This document shows, piece after piece, positions 12,001-23,417 of a DNA stretch of 64,000 nucleotides. The notes beneath the pieces were generated by a model. The model searched no databases. It saw only the letters and a list, made by a program, of their open reading frames with translations, and was not told the DNA's origin. A program made the position numbers and the translations under genes. Source of the stretch: Posidonia oceanica. Taxonomy: Eukaryota; Streptophyta; Magnoliopsida; Alismatales; Posidoniaceae. The DNA is taken from positions 15,828,001 through 15,892,000 of the forward strand of contig JAZBRS010000054.1 of assembly GCA_037176725.1 (NCBI GenBank), read 5' to 3'. Each line of letters starts with the position of its first letter. Position 1 is the first letter of the stretch.

Positions 12001-12975
12001 TTGGAGTGGGGAATGGATGGAGAAGCGTTGCTGTGAGTGAGTGGAGTGGAGTTGGAGTTGGAGTTGGGTAGCAGTTGTTGTAGGTGTTGGGTTCTTATTT
12101 CTGTGTGGAGTGAATTGGCTGAAGAGGGTGAATGAAGTGCTGCTGTGTGTTGCTGTGTTGTGTGGAGTTCGGTGCTGTTGTGGGTGTTGGGTTTTGCTAT
12201 TGGTGTCGGGCTGAATTGCTGTGGGTGTGTATTGGTTGCAGTGTTGAAGGAAGTGATTTTTTTGTGGAGAAGGGGCCGGTCTGAATTGTTGCCGGCCACC
12301 CAAGTGGGAAGGAGGTGCAGAGGATAAGTGGATGGCTGTCTCCTCTCTGTCAGGTCGGCAAGCGGTGGAGAGTGGCTGTGAGAGGCAAGTGGCCGGTGGT
12401 GCTGGCTGTGTCAGGCCGGAGAGGATGAGGAGTAAGTGAGGTGGTGATGGGTAGTAAGTGTGGGGAGTGAATTGAGAAGTTGCAGTGGAGGTGAGGGTGT
12501 ATTGGGGAAGAAGGAGAAGGCAGGAGGTGTTGCTATTGGAGGAAATGTCGTGGGCTGAAGGTGAGGAGAAAAGAAAAAAGAGTGGGAGGAAGGAAAGGAA
12601 GAGGGGGTGTTGGGCTGCAGTGTCGGGCCTGAAGAAATGAAAAAAGAAAAAAGAATGGGTTGGGCTGAAGGTGTGAAAGAAAGGAAAAAAGAAAAAAGAA
12701 GGAAAAAAGGGTTGGGCTTAGTAGGTTGAATAGGGTTTTATGGGTGTGGAGTGAAGAAAAAAGAAAGAAAAAGGGGGGAGAATGGGTGTGGGCTTGGTTT
12801 AGGGTTTTGAAGAAAAAGGAAGAAAAAGAGGGGAAAGGAGGAAAAAGGGGTTGTGGGCTGTATTGGGCCCATTGGGTTTGATTTAGGGTTGAATTGTTGG
12901 AAAATGGGTGTGGGTTGAATTGGGCCCATTTTTGGAGAAAACCACCAACACAATGCTCAAAATGGAGTGTCAACA
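9090..12975 (-). mobile_element. Insertion A: giant solo LTR, minus orientation, in element 1 gag-pro
   Basis: On the plus strand it begins TGTAGTAACCCTG and ends AATGGAGTGTCAACA. It is flanked by GGGAC (9085-9089) and AGGAC (12976-12980). Removing it joins the host frame. Its first 400 bp on the plus strand contain the end region shared with B, C, D, E and F, including GAGTCGCCA, CTAGTCTATTAA, GTTAGGCACCCCCGA and CGCTCGCATATG. Inside are a 91-bp tandem array (10470-11085) and a GC-rich block (11110-12900) with a CT/GA-biased end. The start sequence does not recur inside, so two LTRs cannot be shown, and no retroelement protein is encoded. A solo LTR is therefore the best reading. Confidence 0.75.
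10470..11085. repeat. 91-bp tandem repeat, about seven copies, inside A
   Basis: Copies begin at about 10470, 10561, 10652, 10742, 10833, 10924 and 11013, giving periods of 89-91 bp. Each carries a GGAC(C/T)TA(C/T)ATGCAAATAA core followed by ACTAAA, a purine-rich GCAGGAC part and an AATATAGTTT part. The same core, strongly diverged and at similar spacing, is found in D. Confidence 0.9.
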
Positions 12976-12980
12976 AGGAC

Positions 12981-13840
12981 AATGAGATTCCTGTGGCTCA
13001 TGACCCACAAGTACGAGAAGAAGAACCTCAGCAACTCGAAGAGGAATGGGGGACAATCTCGGACGATGACTGGGATAGCCAAGCAGAGGGTGAAGAAGTA
13101 ATATCAAATAATGACTGGAACAGCGAGGCAGAGGAAGAGGAAATAATTGAAGATCTTGAACTCCTCAACCAGTTCAACTTCGTTGCAATAACGAGCCGTA
13201 GGACGGCACCGAGGAAGAAAGCTCCCTTACCCTAGTTCAAAGAGCTACCAAGCAATTTGAACAAGAAAATATTGTCTTCCGAGAATCCAAACTTCTACCG
13301 CCACCTGAACAAGAACTACCACTCGTCATCATAGTAGGCATTAATGATTGTGTATTGCAAGGAGTGCTAGTTGACACCGAAGCAAGCCGAAGCCACAGTT
13401 CCTTATCCAAGCTCCGGAACCTAGGGATCAATGAGGATAAACAAGACAATACCCCATTCATGTGCACCAGGTTTGATCAAAGTGAAAAGATAGCTTTGGG
13501 GATGGTACAAATGGAAATTATGGTGGGCCCTTTAACCAGCGTCACCATAGTGATCATAATGGAAGAAGAAGTCCTAGAACCGCTTATCCTCGGGAGGTCT
13601 TGGCTAGCAGAAGTCGGAGCCATAGCATCCCCTATCCACCAACTGTTAAAATTCAAGCACAAGGGAGCGGTTGTCAGCATCCCTGCTAATTGTCCAGGAA
13701 TACACTGCAAGTTCGAGCTGCTCGAACCCCATATAGCCATCCTTCGTGACAAGGGAAAAAAGGACTTACAACCCCTGCATGGAAAAAGTCACCGCTCTGG
13801 GGCCCCAAATCACACTCACCTCCGGTTTCCCCAATAATCA
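12981..13840 (+). pseudogene. Retropepsin domain 1 of element 1 (active site altered)
   Basis: After insertion A the frame resumes with an acidic stretch (DDDWDSQAEGEE) and a frameshift at about 13235. It then enters an aspartic protease of the retropepsin fold: GVLVDTEASRS at 13361-13391, and LILGRSWLAE near 13590. The family motif is D-T-G-A; here Gly is Glu, so the site looks dead. Element 2 has D-T-G-A at the same place. The domain cuts the polyprotein in this family. A second copy of the domain follows about 1.1 kb downstream. Confidence 0.8.
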
Positions 13841-14199
13841 GAATTGCCAGGCCACTATCAGGCCAGCTGCCAATCTTTAAGGCACCCAGCTCACAGAACA
13901 CCTCGGTACTTCGGACCGCTGCTACTCCACCATCTTCAATCTTCCGAACACCAGCAGGACAGTTTGCTGGAGCCATCGATCCACCAGAGCTTGGGAGACC
14001 TACACAGAAGAAGCCTGTCTTTGCCTTGCCACATACCACGATCAGAAAGAAAGAAGAGCCGGGCGGCCAAAACAGGGTCGAAGAGGCAGCAGCACCTATT
14101 ATTAGAGGGGGAAGGTTGTCAAATCGGATCGTGCCGCCAGTAGAACAAGCAGAGCTGTCTAGGCCACAAGAAAGGCCGGTGCCAACAGAGTATGACATC

Positions 14200-15140
14200 C
14201 TGGAGTAGCTAAAGAAAACACAAGCCAAGATCTCCATCTTCGATCTCATAAACAGCTCAGTCCTACATAGAAAGGCTTTACAAGAAGTGCTACAGAAGGC
14301 GCAAGTCGCCCCTGATATGCCCGTGGAAGATCTTCATGTAATAGTTATGGCAACTTTTGTAGAGCCTGTAATAATATTCTCTGATAGTGAGTTGGCACCG
14401 CCAGAAAGGAGGAGAGCACCACTAAATGTAACCATTTCTGTAAATAATAATTTAGTGTCTGGTGTACAAATAGAGACTGAGGCGTCAATGAAAATTTGCT
14501 CCTTGTCCACCACAAAAACTCTGGGTGTAAATGAGGCTTCACTAACCCCATAGACATAACTATTGCTGGATATGACGACAGCAAGAGAAAAGCCCTTGGC
14601 AAATGGATCACAAAGATAGGGGTAGGACCTGCTCAAGTCTTAACCCAATTAATCATCATAGACATGAATGTCCCATACCAGATTATCCTAGGGAGGCAAT
14701 GGCTTGATAGTTTGAATGGAGTCTCATCCCCCCGGTACCAGTGCCTGAAATTCCCGCACAACGGGAAGATTATAAAAATAGCAAGGGACATACCGGCCAA
14801 GGAAGCCGAAGCCAATGTAATATACTTGCCGCACAAAGTCAGTGTGCGAGAAAAGCCAACCAAAGCTGAGAAGGGCAAGAGCATAGTATCCATGGTTGAG
14901 CTGAGGGAGAAATGGGCCAAGCCCAAGTTGACTTACAAAGTGAAAGCATCCCCAAAGACTAAAATACCTATCATGCATGTGGGGTGGGAAATAATGAGAA
15001 AAATTGGCTAAAAAGAAGACCAGGGCATGGGCCCAGAAGGAAAAGGAATGAAGGAGCCGGTACAGGCTTATGATGGAGAAGGGAAAGTGGGACTTGGCTT
15101 CAACCAGTTCCCCGATGAGCGGCCGCTACAGTGGAGCTTG
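14200..15140 (+). pseudogene. Retropepsin domain 2 and G-patch of element 1 (broken)
   Basis: The lead-in KTQAKISIFDLI (14215) matches that of the second protease in element 2. The domain then shows GVQIETEASMKICSL near 14460, where D-T-G-A has become E-T-E-A, and QIILGRQWLDSL near 14690. A frameshift lies near 14550. Next comes a G-patch: WEIMRKIG at 14985, a stop at 15009 in the place of an aromatic residue, then GMGPEGKGMKEP and VGLGF. G-patches bind RNA or stimulate RNA helicases. Both modules are present in the same order in element 2. Confidence 0.75.
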
Positions 15141-17108
15141 TAGAATCACTTCACCAGTGTAGGGATCTTCAATCTGAACACCTCTCCACTGGGAAACATC
15201 ACATTGGCGAAACCAACAAAGCTCATCCTCCCAAGTGAGGAGGATACGGTCGACGAAGACATTTTCAACCTATTTCAGACACTCAACTTGCAAGTAGAGC
15301 TTCCAGAAGGCCAGACTGCAAAAGAAATTCCTTCACCCGCTGAGGAATCACCGCCGCCACCATTGTTAAGCACGCCAGCTCCCGCACCTTCGAACAAGCC
15401 ACCTCCTCTTCCCTCTCCTTTCGGCACCGCCGCTTCTGAGCCTCCTCCTCCTACAGCTCACCAAGAAAAGTCTGCGCGGGTCACAACGACTAGTGGACAA
15501 GGTTCACCGCCTCGCCGCGAACATCTCCGAAGATCCGCAGCCCCACGGGCTTGAAAGTGATCCAGACCTGGGAGTGGATCATGAGCTTCTCGAAGAGAAC
15601 GTCAACAATGACGAGTCCACCTAGAAAGGCTCCAACCTCTACTGATGGAGGTAGCTCTAGGGGTATCCCCTTAGATTCTGTAAATAAAAAACCTTTTAAT
15701 TCTACACTGCATTCTTTTTCTAGAAATAGTTCTGATTTGCTTTCTGTTTTCAATAAGGGAGAAAAGGATCACCATGTTGGCCATAGCAGCTCGCTGTCAA
15801 TCTTGACCACTGCTTCAAAAACTGTTCGCGTGTGTCAATACACGGAGGCAATGCCTCTGGAGCTAGCTACCGCTAACATGATCTTACTGGTAGAAGAATT
15901 TGATCAATCTGGGAAGTGTGCAGGTGTCGAGGCATACGAGCTAATTAATTGTGATAGTGACAAAGAGGATCAAGAGGCCGACTCAGATCTGCTTAAGCAC
16001 CTCATGTACAAGTATGATAAGCAAACCAAAGCAACTGAGGAGGAAAATAGAAGTCAACCTGGGAACCACAGAAGAGTCAAAGCCAATACTCATAAGTGCC
16101 AACTTGAGCCCGGAGGAACAAGCAGAAATGGTTCAAATCCTGAAGGAGTTCGTGGATGTGCTGGCCTTCAAATACATAGACATGCCCGGCCTACAGTAAG
16201 CCCTATTGGAACACCTACTTCCATTAAACCCTGGTGCCAAGCCTGTCAAGCAGAAACTGAGGCGATTGAGGCCGGAGCTGGCATTTAAAGTCAAAGAGGA
16301 AATCGACAAGCTCCACATGGCAAAATTCATTAGGATAGTCGTATACCCTAGTTGGGTCTCCAACATAGTGCCAGTAGCCAAGAAAGATGGGTGGCTTAGA
16401 GTTTGCATTGACTACTGCAACCTCAACGCCGCCTGTCCCAAAGACGATTTCCCTTTGCCACACATTGACTTGCTAGTAGACAATACGGCAGGATTCGAGA
16501 TGCTGTCATTTATGGACGGCTACAATCAGATCAAGCTAGTAGAAGAAGACCAGGAAAAGACGTCATTCATTACACCATGGGAGACATATTGTTATGTGGT
16601 TATGCCGTTCGGTCTCAAGAATGCCGGTGCAACATACCAAAGGACGATGATGGTTATCTTCCACGACATGATGCACGATTGCATGGAGGTGTAAGTTGAC
16701 GACATCCTGGTCAAATCAAAAACAAGGGAAGGACACTTTGAAGCACTAAGAAGGGTACTGAGCAGAGCAAGGCAATATCAACTAAAAAGGAACTCAAAGA
16801 AGTGCGTATTTGGAGTAACTACTAGGAAACTACTAGGCTTCATAATCAGCAAAAGTGGAATTGAAGTAGACCCACAAAAGACTAAGGCGACTGCACAAAT
16901 GCCTCCCCCACGAATTATCAAGGAGCTCAGAGGACTCATCGAGCACTTACAGTTCATGAGGAGATTCATTTCATAACACGCCGACCGATGCAAGCCCTTC
17001 TACGAGCTATTAAAAGGGGGAAAGGAGTTTGCTTAGGATAAAAGCTGCCAGAAAGCTTTTGATGAGCTCAAGACATATCTCATGAGCCCTCCTGTCTTAT
17101 CGGCACTC
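15141..17108 (+). pseudogene. Linker and reverse transcriptase of element 1 (broken)
   Basis: A Pro-rich linker (PPPPLLSTPAPAPSNKPPPL near 15350) and an AT-rich island (15650-15770) precede RT. RT starts about 16230 with KQKLRRLRPELAFKVKEEI, then YPSWVSNIVPV, DFPLPHIDLLVDNTAG, PWETYCYVVMPFGLKNAGATYQ. The catalytic YVDD is lost: the Tyr codon is TAA at 16692-16694, followed by VDDILVK. Three residues (FSG) present in element 2 before YNQIKL are missing. RT runs on through KCVFGV, LRGLIEHLQF and FYELLKGG to LSALVP, where insertion B follows its GTACC target site. Confidence 0.85.
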
Positions 17109-17113
17109 GTACC

Positions 17114-20100
17114 TGTTGACACCCCATTTTGACAGGCTGGATCGTTTGGAGCCTTCCGGTGGCTGCTGGACCCGAATCTAGACCCGAACCTCCACCTTCC
17201 TCTCCTTCTTTCCCTTCAAAACAAGCCCAAACTTGACCTAGGATTACCCCCCTTTCCCAAACCTGAAAACCCACCAAAATCCGTAGGAAAACTCACCCCT
17301 GATGACTTAGCAAACCCACCAAAAAGCCTGCAAAATCTCAAACCAGACCCCTCCCAAAAACCCTAGGAAACTTAGGCAAAAATACCCTTTTTCTACACCT
17401 CAAAACCCCTCTAAAACTTCCTCAAAACCAAACCAAAACTCCGAGACCAGAACTAGAAACCCTAGACCCCACACCCGCCAAATTTCACCCCTTTCCGAGA
17501 CTCCTAAGACCCCCTTTTGCCTGGATTATCGTTTTCTCTCTCCGGGATTATCGTTTTCTCTCTCCTCTCTCTCTCCTGATTATCGTCTCTCTTTTCATCC
17601 CCTTCTTGCCCTTTCTCTGGCTTGGCTGTGGGCCCCCCTTGTACTCCTACCCTTTCTCCATCTTATTCCTATTTTTATTTTATTTTTAGCAATTTTCCTG
17701 AGTTTTAAAAAATCTTTTCCCCAAACCTATCTCTTTCCCCTTTTATTCTCCTTTTTCCCCTTTTCTTCCTCTTTTCCTTTTCCTCCTTCTCTCTTTTGCA
17801 AAAACCCATAAAAATCCTTAAAAACCTGTAAAATCCCAAAACATAAAAGAAACAAATCAGAACTCCAAGAAAAACAACTAAAAAACATTAAACAAATGAT
17901 TAAAAACTAAAAATTAACTAAATCAAGCTAAAAAGAAAATCAAGCATGCAAACTAAAAAATGCAAAACAAACTAAAGGAAAATACTGTAAAATCAAGTAA
18001 AAAACTGAAATAAAATCAGAACCTACCCAAGATAAAGACCCCACTGAAAGAATTAAAAAACAAACCCCAAGGGAAAGAATTAAAAATCAAATGCTAAAAC
18101 AAGTAATTAAAGAAGACAAAAGGCTTAACCTAATAAACATAAGAAAAAACAGCATAAGAACCTAATTAAAAAAGGAAAAAGAAAATACAGTTAAAAGACT
18201 TAAAACACTTAATCAAACCAGAAAAATCCAACTAAAAAACATCAAGAAGAATTAACAAATAAAAATCAAAAACATAGGTCAAAGGACTTAAAGAAAGAAA
18301 ATATGAAAGACTAGAACTAAAAAGCCCAAAACCCACTCAAAATAATATAAAAATAAATCCTAAAAATCCTAATTAACATCCTAAAATACTTAACAAGAAA
18401 ACACAATTTTAAAAACAATTTAAAAGAATTTAACCAACACTTAATCAAATGGAAAATGAATTAACAACAAAAGAAAACCCTAAAACCCTAATCAAGCCTA
18501 AAACACATTAATTAACCTGAAAACGGTCATTAAAAAATCTAATTAAATGCCTAACCTACAACCCAAGTCATCTAATATTTTTATTTATTTATTTTTATCC
18601 TATTTTTTCCTATTTTATTTCCCTACTTCTTTCCATCTTTCTTTCTTCCTTCTTTTTATCCTTTCTTTTCTTCTTTACTGGGCTCACCAGCCCACTACCC
18701 TTTCTGATCTTTTTCAAACCCGCAGCCCACAGCTACAGTCCGTCGTCCTCCTTCCCTCTCCCGCCTGCCACCAGCTACAGTAGCAGCTGGCCTGCCATCC
18801 TGCCGGTCTGCCACCTCCTGCTCGAGCCAGGCACGCGCCGCACTCCGTCCGTGCTTCCTGCCATGGCCACGCCGCGGCATTCAATGCCGGCAGACCTGCA
18901 AAAGCAAGAAGAGGAGTCGTCAGATCAATGGCAGAAGGGAGGGGAATTCAGAGTGATTTGAGGAGGGAAAAGAGAGGAGAAAAGAGAAGGAGAGCATCCC
19001 GAGGGAGAGACGAGCGATTCCAGCGAATTCCCAGCGAGAGAGTGACCCTTTCTTCCTCTGAAATCCACCAGAGAACACCCGACCTCCGCCTCTTCTTCCG
19101 ACGGCGGACCAGAGGCTGAAACACCTCCGGAACCGCTCGAAATCCACTCCTCAATCTCACCCGAGCCCCCCAGCAACTCTTCCCCTCCTTCCACAGCGAA
19201 ACAACCCACATTTCACCCAGAAATCCCTCTGAAGCTCAGACCGAACCCAACAGAAACTCATCCGAAAAATTCCCCACACCACAGACCCCTAACTCTCCTC
19301 AAACCTTCCCCAAACACTCACCTAACCTCCACCTTCCTAAGACGCCCAGCCTTCACCTCCAAGTCCCCCCGCAGACAAAACGCCCCACTTCAAACACCTT
19401 GCTCCATTTCTGCCCAGAATTCGCTCCACCGGCAAACTCCACCCACGGCCTCCAGAAGACCCTTTTGACCACCTAGAATCATCCACCGAACCTCCAGCTA
19501 CTCACCGGAAGCCTCCGTTCGATCCGACGGGCGACAGACACCTCCCCCCACCTCAGACGACCCGCAGTGCACCCACCTTGGCCTAATCCTCCTCAGACCT
19601 TCGAAGCTTGCGTCTAGCCGTGTAGGAAGCATCAGAGCATCGCCCGGAGCAGATCCCAACCGTCGCGAGCTCCCGGAGTCGTCCGCAGCAACCAGACGAC
19701 GTCCGCCGGCCATCTCCGGCACTGCTGAGGTCGGGAGGGCACACCGGACACAGCCGCAGGTACTCCTCACCCTCCCCGGCTCTCTCTCCTCCTCCTGCTG
19801 CTTCTCCGCCAACCTGATCCAGGATTCCAGACCTCCTGCTCCAGAAGCATCTCGCCGGTCAGGCCTTCGTCTCCGGCGCCGGCCGCTCGTCTTCCGGGCG
19901 CTCCAGCCACTGGAACACCGCTCCGACGCTGCCCAGAGCTCCGCACGGTCGCCGGCACCAAGCTCCGTCGGTCTGCGCTTCCTCAACCGCCCCTGTCGGC
20001 GGTCACGAGCACTGCCGGCGCTCTGCTACAGTGTTCGTCGACCGCCGGCGATTCACTGTTCAATTATTTTTTCTGTTATATAGTTTTTGGTGCAAATATT

Positions 20101-22627
20101 GCATTTATGCCTTAAGTTCTTACATTTTTGCGTTTTAGTCCTCGGTTTATTTATTTCGCTTAGTTTTTAATTGCATACCATGTTTATCCCTGTTTCTCAG
20201 TATTTGCATTTAGATCCAGCTACTGTGCGTTTCAGTTCAGAAATATTATGCTTTAATCCCTTCTGCTTTACATTATTGCACTTAGGTCCTGTTTTAAATC
20301 AGTTCATTCATTTGCATGCATTTTACCATACCGCATTGCATTCTAAGCCCCTGTATGTTTTTATTTTTTTCACTTAGATCCAATACACTGTAGCAACTTA
20401 GGTTCTGATTTTATTTTTTGGTTGATGCATTGCACTTTTGCCCCTCTATTTCTCATTTTTACGCATAGATCCATTTTAAATACACAGCAACCTTTTGGCA
20501 TGCATTTTAACTTACTACATTGCATTTTCAACCCTGCATATTGTGAAAATTGCATGTCAGTCCACAGTCTGTCCATCCAGAGTATATTTTGCATATAAAA
20601 TTGCATATTTGACCCCTGCATGATTTGAAAATTACACATAGGGCCTTGCATCTTTCAAAAACCATGTAAAAGGGCTATTTTGCCCCTAAGTTGCATTTTA
20701 ACTCCTATGCTTGCAAAAATTGCATGTAGGCCCTCCACTTGCATCCCCGGACTCCCCAGAACACCCGTTCTCTGGAAAATTTGCATTTTAGCCCCTTTCT
20801 TTCTTCAAAAATGCTTTTGAACCCCTGTTCTTTCTAAGTTGCTTTTCTTTGTCTTTTCTTGCTTTGCATGCATTCCGCATCCATTTAATCTTGCATTTAA
20901 GCATCCCCCTTTGCATACACTAAGCACTTTTAACTCCCCTTCACTTGGGAGGACCTTCAGCACACCCCTAGGACTTCCTGAACGCCTAGGTCTGTTCTTC
21001 TCATCTGTTCTGGCCCTTCTGCTCCGAAGCTGCGATATCTTTCAATCCGACCGTCGGACCTCCTCAAGAAAGCTGCCCAGGCGACCGCAGCGAAGCGCTC
21101 TTCAGCATGGACCAAGCAGATCTCTGATCAGACTCCCGGATCTCCAGGTATATCCTCCTGAACCCCTGCGCTGCATTCATTTGCATGCCATTTGCACCGT
21201 TTTGCGTGCCCTTTAGTTTTTCCGCTCCGTTTTGCATGCCTTCATGTTTTCTCGCTCCGTTTTGCGCACCGCTTCTTTGTTTTGCACCGTTTTGCGTGCC
21301 CTTTAGTTTTTCCGCTCCGTTTTGCGTGCCTCCATGTTTTCTCGCTCCGTTTTGCGCGCCGCTTCTTTGTTTTGCACCGTTTTGCGTGCCCTTTGGTTCT
21401 TCCGCTCCGTTTTGCGTGCCCTTTAGTTTTCCCGCTCCGTTTTGCGTGTCTTCATGTTTTCTCGCTCCGTTTTGCGCGCCGCTTCTTTGTTTTGCACCGT
21501 TTTGCGTGCCCTTTAGTTTTCCCGCTCCGTTTTGCGTGCCCTTTAGTTTTCTCGCCTCGTTTTGCGCGCAGTCTTGTTTTCCCGCTCCGTTTTGCGTGCC
21601 ATTTCTTTGTTTTGCACCGTTTTGCGTGCCCTTTGGTTTTTCCGCTCCGTTTGGCGTGCCTTTTAGTTTTTCCGCCCCGTTTTGCGTGTTTCCAAGTTTC
21701 CTCGCTCCGTCTTGCGTGCCCTTTAGTTTTCTTGCCTCGTTTTGCGCGCAGTCTTGTTTTCTTGCACTGTTTTGCGTGCCCTTTCGTTTTCTCGCCTCGT
21801 TTTGCGCGCAGTCTTGTTTTCTTGCACCGTTTTGTGGGCTCTTTAGTTTCCTCGCACGGTTTTGCGTCCTTGTCCCGTTCCTTGCGCCGTTTTGCATGAG
21901 AACCTTGTTTTCGCATCTTCTTGCATACTTGTTTCGTTCCTCGCACTGTTTTACGCCGCTTTCCCTTGCATGTTGATTGCATTGCATAGTTTTCTCGCTG
22001 TTTCGCTTTATCGCCCGCATTTGCATATAGGGCGGTGATGCTTACTGTCCGGAGTTCTCACGAGCCAGGTTCCGCTTGGTTCGGAACACAGACAGCGTTG
22101 CTGAGCGCTTAGATTGCACTTAGAGCACACCCTTGAGCATTTAGACAGGCATTCATTGGCACTTAGGCATTCAAAGTCTGCATTTCCCTGCATATGCGAG
22201 CGTAAGCCTAGAAAGACCGATTCTCGGGCGTGTCGGGGGTGCCTAACACCTTCCCCGCACGTAACAGGATTCCTTACCCTCTCTTGGCCCGCAATGACCA
22301 TATCGCCCTTGTCCTAGGCACGAGTCACTTCATTTGCATTCATTTGCATCTTATTTCTTTTGCATTGCTTTGCTTTGCATCTGTTGCTCGGTTTTGCGTG
22401 ATTGTTCACGCATTTCCCCGGTTTTCCTTGTCTCCCGATTTAATAGACTTGGTGGCGACTCCGATTTTGTCTTATCTTCTTCTTTTCTTTCTTTTTTTTC
22501 CTCCTTTAAATGTTTTCGAGTTAGGTCTTCCTTCTCGGACATAGCCGCTTATAGTGAGCCTGATTCCGATCGGTGCACGCGAGCTTTGGCATCGTGCATG
22601 GACGATCCGAACTCCGGGATCGCTACA
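17114..22627 (+). mobile_element. Insertion B: giant solo LTR, plus orientation, in element 1 pol
   Basis: It begins TGTTGACACCCCATTTTGAC and ends CCGGGATCGCTACA, between perfect GTACC duplications (17109-17113 and 22628-22632). Host pol continues exactly across the site, from LSALVP to PEKSLLLYVAV. In order it holds a CT-rich block (17520-17800), an A-rich block (17800-18540), a GC-rich block (18690-20050), scattered TTGCATTTAGGTCC-like motifs (20080-20900), a 30-bp minisatellite (21185-21900) and the end region common to the family (about 21960-22627). The start sequence is not repeated inside and no retroelement protein is encoded. The length is 5514 bp. Confidence 0.8.
21185..21900. repeat. 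30-bp minisatellite in B, about 24 copies
   Basis: The unit is near CGCTCCGTTTTGCGTGCC plus a variable TTTAGTTTTT-like part. Because 30 is a multiple of three, all frames stay open on both strands for hundreds of codons (for example repeats of FSAPFCVP on the plus strand). These frames are by-products and not genes. The same minisatellite, inverted, is in F (54440-54915). Confidence 0.9.
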
Positions 22628-22632
22628 GTACC

Positions 22633-23412
22633 AGAAAAGTCTTTGTTGCTATATGTGGCAGTCACCACGTCATCAATAGGAGTAGTGCTAGCCGAGCATG
22701 ATGAAGATGGAAAAAGAGAAAAGGCTATCTACTACCTGAGCAGAACCTTCCTAGATTACGAGGAGAAATACACAACCTTAGAGAAGCACTATTTAGCCTT
22801 GGTATGGGCCTCCCAAAAATTGAGGCACTACTTCTTGGCTCACAAAGTCTACTACATTGACAAAATGAATCCGATCAAGTATATGTTCGAGAAGCCAACC
22901 CTCTCTGGAAGGCTAGCAAGATGGCAGCTCCTCCTCACCGAATTTGACTTCCAATATGTACCTCAGAAGGCAATTAAAGGGCAAGCAATAGCAGAACATT
23001 TGGCGGGATTACCAATAGAAGATTATCAGCCAGTCCAGACTGACATCCCAGATGAGGAGGTACTAAAAATACAAGCTGCAGAACCTCCAAGTCAGCAATG
23101 GACCCTCTACTTCGACGGGGCACTCAACAGACAAGGGGCAGGCATCGGAGTGGTGCTTCTCACCCCGGAAGGAGTCCTCATCCCACGAGCTGTTCAGTTG
23201 AATTTCACCGTAAATACCAACAACATCGTAGAATACGAGGCCTTGATCCTCGGACTACGCCTAGCTCTAGAGTTAGGGGCAAAGCAGCTAAAACTCATCG
23301 GAGACTCCTAGCTGGTTCTGAGGCAAGTCCTGAACAAGTATAGGACACTCAACCAAAGGTTGGAGACGTACAAAGGGATCGGCTATTTACTCTTAACCCG
23401 TTTCCAGCAAGT
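22633..23412 (+). pseudogene. RNase H and second (archaeal-like) RNase H of element 1
   Basis: After B the frame continues with LLLYVAVTTSSIGVVLAEHD, YYLSRTFLDYEEKY and WASQKLRHYFL, the Ty3/gypsy RNase H. From about 23095 a second RNase H begins, with LYFDGALNRQGAG, NNIVEYEALILGLRLAL and LIGDS, giving the D, E, D catalytic set of the extra domain that marks Tat-type elements. A TAG at 23309-23311 stands where element 2 has CAG (Gln). The frame then runs RQVLNKYRTLNQRLETY to the GATAT target site of insertion C. Confidence 0.85.
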
Positions 23413-23417
23413 GATAT

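Noticed and set aside
9090..12975. DNA transposon or Helitron origin of the giant units
   Set aside because: TG...CA ends with 5-bp duplications and a start shared with gypsy LTRs fit LTRs; the ends are inverted for only about five bases.
21064..22026. Open frames of 320 and 263 codons on opposite strands
   Set aside because: They are created by the 30-bp minisatellite, whose period keeps all frames open; no protein family is recognisable.
22334..23311. 325-codon frame as one gene
   Set aside because: It crosses the end of insertion B into host pol; the GTACC duplication shows the joint is an insertion boundary.
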